From contig CAMTAF010000030.1 of assembly GCA_947066955.1 (NCBI GenBank), positions 1 through 35,961 on the forward strand: a stretch of DNA of 35,961 nucleotides, given 5' to 3'. Below the pieces are notes generated by a model. It did no database searches. It was not told where the DNA came from and worked only from the letters and a program-made list of their open reading frames with translations. The DNA is from an uncultured Hungatella sp. Its GTDB lineage: Bacteria; Bacillota; Clostridia; Lachnospirales; Lachnospiraceae. The translations under genes were made by a program, and so were the position numbers. Positions 32,628 to 35,961 of this stretch are shown piece after piece (within the stretch, counting starts at the first letter, position 1; each line of letters starts with the position of its first letter).

Positions 32628-32664
32628 AATGATCTCCTTTTCCATGTTAAAGTACATGTCCATA

Positions 32665-32693
32665 ATTATACTTTATTTTTAATATTGATTCAA
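32665..32693 (-). promoter_or_regulatory. Promoter of asnS
   Basis: On the minus strand TTGAAT (32693-32688), 17 bases, TATAAT (32670-32665). The expected leader is about 30 bases, too short for a T-box. Confidence 0.75.
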
Positions 32694-32871
32694 GGCTTTC
32701 TCTTTTCATTTGGCCTCAAAAATATCACAGCTTTTGCGGGGCTGGAAACCGAATAAAACCGGAAAATTTTCCAGCCGGGCAAGGAGTGTCAGAATAAATA
32801 CAGAAAAATTGGCATGAACCAGAAAAAATCGATAAAATCTTGGAAAAAACCAAGAATATGAGAAGATTTTG

Positions 32872-32900
32872 TTCACTATTTTTTGAATATGTGATATAAT
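32872..32900 (+). promoter_or_regulatory. Putative promoter of glgC
   Basis: TATAAT at 32895-32900 preceded by TGA (extended -10). The best -35 at 17 bases is TTCACT (32872-32877), a weak match. Confidence 0.6.
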
Positions 32901-32926
32901 GTGGACGTAAGGAATAAGCAGTGACG

Positions 32927-33003
32927 ACTGAGAGGCGAGTCCGTTGTTAAGGGATCTTTGCGGTTTTCTTCATTATCTCTCATCCGCGCAGGATCCGCTT
33001 TTT
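32927..33003 (+). promoter_or_regulatory. Attenuator-like structure in the glgC leader
   Basis: GGATC (32952-32956) and GCGG (32960-32963) pair with CCGC (32984-32987) and GATCC (32992-32996), then GC and TTTTT, like a terminator. TGAGAG (32929-32934) could instead pair with CTCTCA (32977-32982) in its loop, or lie in a GACT/AGTC hairpin. Pairing seen by eye only. Confidence 0.35.
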
Positions 33004-33130
33004 CCACTTCTCAACAGGGCCCCACAAGCCATATGCGAAGCAAAACGGCTCACGTCAGGACATCAAAGTTTTCGACATCAAAAGTTTTAACCCACTGCAA
33101 GACAGAAAATATACAGCAAGAGGTGATAAC

Positions 33131-34405
33131 GTGATCAAGAAAGAGATGATCGCCATGCTTTTGGCGGGGGGACAAGGCAGCCGTCTTGGAGTCTTAACCC
33201 AAAAAGTAGCGAAACCGGCAGTGTCTTTCGGCGGAAAGTACAGAATTATTGATTTCCCCTTAAGCAACTGCATCAACTCCGGTGTCGATACCGTAGGCGT
33301 ATTGACCCAGTATCAGCCGCTGCGCTTGAATACCCACATCGGAATCGGAATTCCGTGGGATCTTGACCGGAATGTGGGCGGAGTCACGGTGCTTCCTCCA
33401 TACGAGAGAAGCAAGGGAAGCGACTGGTACACAGGAACAGCCAACGCGATCTACCAGAATCTGGAGTACATGGAACAGTACAATCCAGAGTATGTGCTGA
33501 TCCTGTCCGGAGACCACATTTACAAGATGGATTATGAAGTCATGCTGGAATATCACAAGGCCAATAACGCAGACATCACCATTGCTGCTATGCCTGTGCC
33601 TATCGAAGAAGCCAGCCGTTTCGGCATCGTCATCACAGACGACACCAACCGGATCACGGAATTCGAGGAAAAACCAGCGAAACCACGAAGCAACCTGGCA
33701 TCTATGGGCATCTATATATTCAGCTGGAAAGTACTTAAAGACGCCCTTGTCCAGCTGTCCGAGGTCCCCAGCTGCGACTTCGGCAAGCATGTGATTCCTC
33801 ACTGCCACAGCCAGGGGCAGAGGATATTTGCCTACGAGTACAACGGCTACTGGAAAGATGTGGGGACTTTAAGCTCCTACTGGGAAGCCAACATGGAGCT
33901 GATCGACATCATTCCGGAATTCAACCTCTATGAGGAGTATTGGAGGATCTATACCAAGAGCGACATCATTCCGCCCCAGTATATTGCCGCGGAGGCTGTC
34001 ATTGAGAGGAGCATCATCGGCGAGGGATCTGAGATCTACGGCAAGGTGAGCAACTCTGTCATCGGCGCGGGCGTCACCATCGCCAAGGGCGCTGTGGTCA
34101 GGGACTCCATCGTCATGAGAGGCAGCAGCGTGGGCGAGAACAGCATTCTCAAGAAAGCCATTGTTGCCGAGGATGTGGTCATCGGGAGCAATGTGGAACT
34201 GGGAGTAGGCGAGGTTGCCCCCAACAAGTACGATCCCAAGGTCTACCAGTCAGACTTAGTGACCATCGGAGAGCACAGCGTCATCCCTGACAATGTCAAA
34301 GTGGGCAAGAACACCACGATTTCCGGCCAAACCACAGCAGAAGACTACCCGGACGGCTTACTGGCCAGCGGAGACTACATTATGAAGGCAGGTGGCGCGA
34401 GATGA
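33131..34405 (+). CDS. glgC: Glucose-1-phosphate adenylyltransferase GlgC
   Basis: Makes ADP-glucose from glucose-1-phosphate and ATP, the committed step of glycogen synthesis. 424 residues, as usual. The nucleotidyltransferase domain carries [12 protein letters not shown] near the N terminus, [29 protein letters not shown] and [10 protein letters not shown] (catalytic Asp), FEEKPAKP and MGIYIF. The C-terminal left-handed beta helix has hexapeptide repeats ([20 protein letters not shown]). The start is GTG at 33131 with AGAGGTG upstream. It overlaps glgD by 4 bases. The long leader suggests post-initiation control. Confidence 0.96.
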   Translation: MIKKEMIAMLLAGGQGSRLGVLTQKVAKPAVSFGGKYRIIDFPLSNCINSGVDTVGVLTQYQPLRLNTHIGIGIPWDLDRNVGGVTVLPPYERSKGSDWYTGTANAIYQNLEYMEQYNPEYVLILSGDHIYKMDYEVMLEYHKANNADITIAAMPVPIEEASRFGIVITDDTNRITEFEEKPAKPRSNLASMGIYIFSWKVLKDALVQLSEVPSCDFGKHVIPHCHSQGQRIFAYEYNGYWKDVGTLSSYWEANMELIDIIPEFNLYEEYWRIYTKSDIIPPQYIAAEAVIERSIIGEGSEIYGKVSNSVIGAGVTIAKGAVVRDSIVMRGSSVGENSILKKAIVAEDVVIGSNVELGVGEVAPNKYDPKVYQSDLVTIGEHSVIPDNVKVGKNTTISGQTTAEDYPDGLLASGDYIMKAGGAR

Positions 34406-35523
34406 GAGCAATCGGTATTGTTTTAGCAGGAGGCAACAGCAAGAGGATGCGGGAGCTGTCCAACAAGAGGGCCATCGCGGCCATGCCTGTGGCGGGCAGT
34501 TACCGGGGCATAGATTTTGCCTTGAGCAATATGTCCAACTCCCATGTACAGAGCGTGGCAGTATTTACCCAGTACAATTCCCGGTCACTGAACGAACATC
34601 TCAACTCCTCCAAGTGGTGGGATTTCGGAAGGAAGCAGGGCGGGCTGTTCGTGTTCACGCCAACCATTACCGCGGAGCACAACGACTGGTATCGTGGGAC
34701 GGCCGACGCGCTGTATCAGAACCTGACATTTTTAAAGAACAGCCACGAGCCCTATGTGGTGATCACCTCCGGGGACTGTATCTACAAGCTGGATTACAGC
34801 AAGGTCCTGGAGTACCATATTGAGAAGAAGGCTGATATTACGGTGGTCTGCAAGACCATGCCGGCGGAGAGCGATGTGACCAGGTTCGGCGTGGTGAAGG
34901 TCAACGACGACGGGCGGATCCTGGATTTCCAGGAAAAACCTATGATGGCTGAGTCCAACACCATCTCCTGCGGCATCTACATAATCCGCCGCCGCCAGCT
35001 CATTGAGCTTTTGGAGCGCTGCGCCCAGGAGGACCGGTACGACTTTGTCAATGATATCCTGGTGCGTTATAAGAATATAAAGCGGATCTACGCATACGAG
35101 CTGGAAACTTATTGGAGCAATATCGCCTCGGTGGAGTCCTACTATGAGACCAATATGGACTTTTTAAAACCAGAGGTGCGGGACTATTTCTTCCGTCAGT
35201 ACCCGGAGGTATACTCAAAGGTGGGGGATCTGCCGCCTGCCAAGTATAACCCCGGCGCCGAGGTGAAGAACAGCCTGGTGTCCAGCGGGACCATCATCAA
35301 CGGGGAGGTGGAGAATTCGGTCTTGTTCAAGCAGGTTTATGTGGGCAATAACTGCGTGATCAAGAATTCCATCATCCTCAATGATGTTTATATAGGTGAC
35401 AACACGGTGATCGAGAACTGTATTGTAGAGAGCCGCGACACCATCCGGGCCAACACCACCTACATCGGGACTCCCGAGAATATTAAGATCGTGGTGGAAA
35501 AGAACGAAAGATATACATTGTAA
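34402..35523 (+). CDS. glgD: Glucose-1-phosphate adenylyltransferase subunit GlgD
   Basis: 373 residues, the GlgC-like partner found in Bacillota, which has little activity itself and stimulates GlgC in a GlgCD complex. The N-terminal site is altered: [11 protein letters not shown] instead of LAGGxGxRL, and [10 protein letters not shown] instead of [10 protein letters not shown]. The beta-helix domain follows ([19 protein letters not shown], and later repeats). Its start overlaps the glgC stop (ATGA), so the subunits are co-translated. No glgA, glgB or glgP is in the window. Confidence 0.95.
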   Translation: MRAIGIVLAGGNSKRMRELSNKRAIAAMPVAGSYRGIDFALSNMSNSHVQSVAVFTQYNSRSLNEHLNSSKWWDFGRKQGGLFVFTPTITAEHNDWYRGTADALYQNLTFLKNSHEPYVVITSGDCIYKLDYSKVLEYHIEKKADITVVCKTMPAESDVTRFGVVKVNDDGRILDFQEKPMMAESNTISCGIYIIRRRQLIELLERCAQEDRYDFVNDILVRYKNIKRIYAYELETYWSNIASVESYYETNMDFLKPEVRDYFFRQYPEVYSKVGDLPPAKYNPGAEVKNSLVSSGTIINGEVENSVLFKQVYVGNNCVIKNSIILNDVYIGDNTVIENCIVESRDTIRANTTYIGTPENIKIVVEKNERYTL

Positions 35524-35573
35524 CAAGCAACACCTCTGGCGGGGGCCAGGGGAGCTACAGAGAGGGGAAAGTT

Positions 35574-35849
35574 ATGCAGATTACAGACGTAAGAGTAAGA
35601 AAAATCGAGAAAGAGGGAAAGATGAAGGCAATCGTTTCAATCACGCTGGACAATGAATTTGTGATTCATGACATCAAGGTGATTGAGGGAGAGAAAGGGT
35701 TATTTATCGCCATGCCCAGCCGGAAGGCGGCGGACGGGGAGTACAGGGATATCGCACATCCCATTAATTCCGAGACCAGGGATATGATTCAGAGGGTGAT
35801 TCTGGATAAGTACGAGACCACTACGCTGGAGGCAGAGGCGGCCTCCTGA
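35574..35849 (+). CDS. spoVG: Septation protein SpoVG
   Basis: 91 residues, the usual size of about 85-100. The sequence [29 protein letters not shown] (given in two parts elsewhere in the family as MxITDVRxRK and [12 protein letters not shown]), then [10 protein letters not shown] and [11 protein letters not shown], is diagnostic. SpoVG is a small nucleic-acid-binding regulator that affects asymmetric septation and many envelope genes. GAGAGGGG lies about 6-13 bases before the ATG. It follows glgD by 50 bases and may share its transcript; a strong terminator follows. Confidence 0.96.
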   Translation: MQITDVRVRKIEKEGKMKAIVSITLDNEFVIHDIKVIEGEKGLFIAMPSRKAADGEYRDIAHPINSETRDMIQRVILDKYETTTLEAEAAS

Positions 35850-35885
35850 CAAAAACCAACAGGAATTTTTATAAGAATTGAAAAA

Positions 35886-35911
35886 CAGCGGCCGGGATGG
35901 CCGCTGTTTTT
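35886..35911 (+). terminator. Intrinsic terminator after spoVG
   Basis: CAGCGGCC (35886-35893) pairs perfectly with GGCCGCTG (35899-35906), loop 5 bases, then TTTTT. Confidence 0.92.
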
Positions 35912-35960
35912 ATGCACATGGGGCGGAAAGGAAATGTGGCCGCTTGCGCGGCCCCGCCCC
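35912..35960 (+). repeat. Terminator-linked palindromic element, copy C
   Basis: 49 bases, starting exactly at the end of the T tract of the spoVG terminator. It differs from copy B at only a few positions. The window ends one base later, so a following half-copy as at 15855 cannot be excluded. Confidence 0.75.
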
Positions 35961-35961
35961 A

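Larger units (their letters stand above)
32628..33130. other. Intergenic region between divergent asnS and glgC
   Basis: 503 bases with no gene. It holds the asnS promoter at 32665-32693, an AT-rich middle, an extended -10 TGATATAAT at 32892-32900 for glgC, a leader of about 225 bases with pairing segments (32927-33003), and a direct repeat of GACATCAAAGTTTT at 33059-33072 and 33074-33088 (one extra A in the second). Confidence 0.65.

Noticed and set aside
32628..32664. T-box leader for asnS
   Set aside because: The promoter leaves only about 30 bases of leader and there is no T-box sequence or terminator.

Overview
The window reads as a moderately GC-rich chromosome segment of a spore-forming member of the Bacillota, most likely of the Lachnospiraceae/Clostridia (inference). 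The reasons are the paired ADP-glucose pyrophosphorylase genes glgC and glgD, spoVG, a CwlD-type cortex amidase, mecA, a gdpP-rplI-dnaB cluster, a YhaO/YhaN pair, a DUF4080-type radical SAM protein, a VanW-family wall protein, and strong Shine-Dalgarno sites with some GTG and TTG starts. I see no phage, transposase, CRISPR array, rRNA or tRNA gene. This is core chromosome with small accessory insertions.

Layout. 1-616: the 3' end of a small helical protein and a convergent XRE regulator. 858-4700: the operon gdpP (c-di-AMP phosphodiesterase), rplI, dnaB, closed by a clear terminator. 4836-8459: a long MerR-type protein, a class I glutamine amidotransferase, a 2[4Fe-4S] ferredoxin facing a DUF1858 redox protein, and mecA. 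8460-9072: a gene-free stretch with a promoter and a run of hairpins that looks like a structured RNA. 9073-13333: a small orphan protein, a membrane-anchored SH3/GH18 protein, a metallophosphoesterase lipoprotein, and convergent cwlD. 13602-18513: Sua5 (t6A synthesis), a secreted esterase, a radical SAM protein overlapping a DnaQ-type exonuclease, and a 37-residue membrane peptide. 18546-24183: VanW protein, a solitary AIR-synthase C-domain protein, an Lrp regulator overlapping its aminotransferase, trmL and a GNAT protein with a tandem-repeat N terminus. 24190-32627 (minus strand): a heterodimeric ABC exporter, a small HTH-like protein, YhaN/YhaO and asnS. 33131-35849: glgC-glgD and spoVG.

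The genes mostly serve housekeeping: second-messenger turnover, replication, translation and tRNA modification, protein quality control, cell-wall and spore-cortex remodelling, DNA repair, glycogen synthesis. The more unusual content is in the non-coding DNA. There are (i) a candidate structured RNA at about 8650-8862 with its own promoter, (ii) an identical 15-base motif placed 20-24 bases before the start codons of three unrelated genes, always on the sense strand, (iii) a 49-base palindromic element that begins at the T-tract of intrinsic terminators in all three copies, one half-copy of which supplies a ribosome binding site, and (iv) a glgC leader with two competing foldings and a T-run. 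None of these was checked against a database; the tests are stated with each finding.
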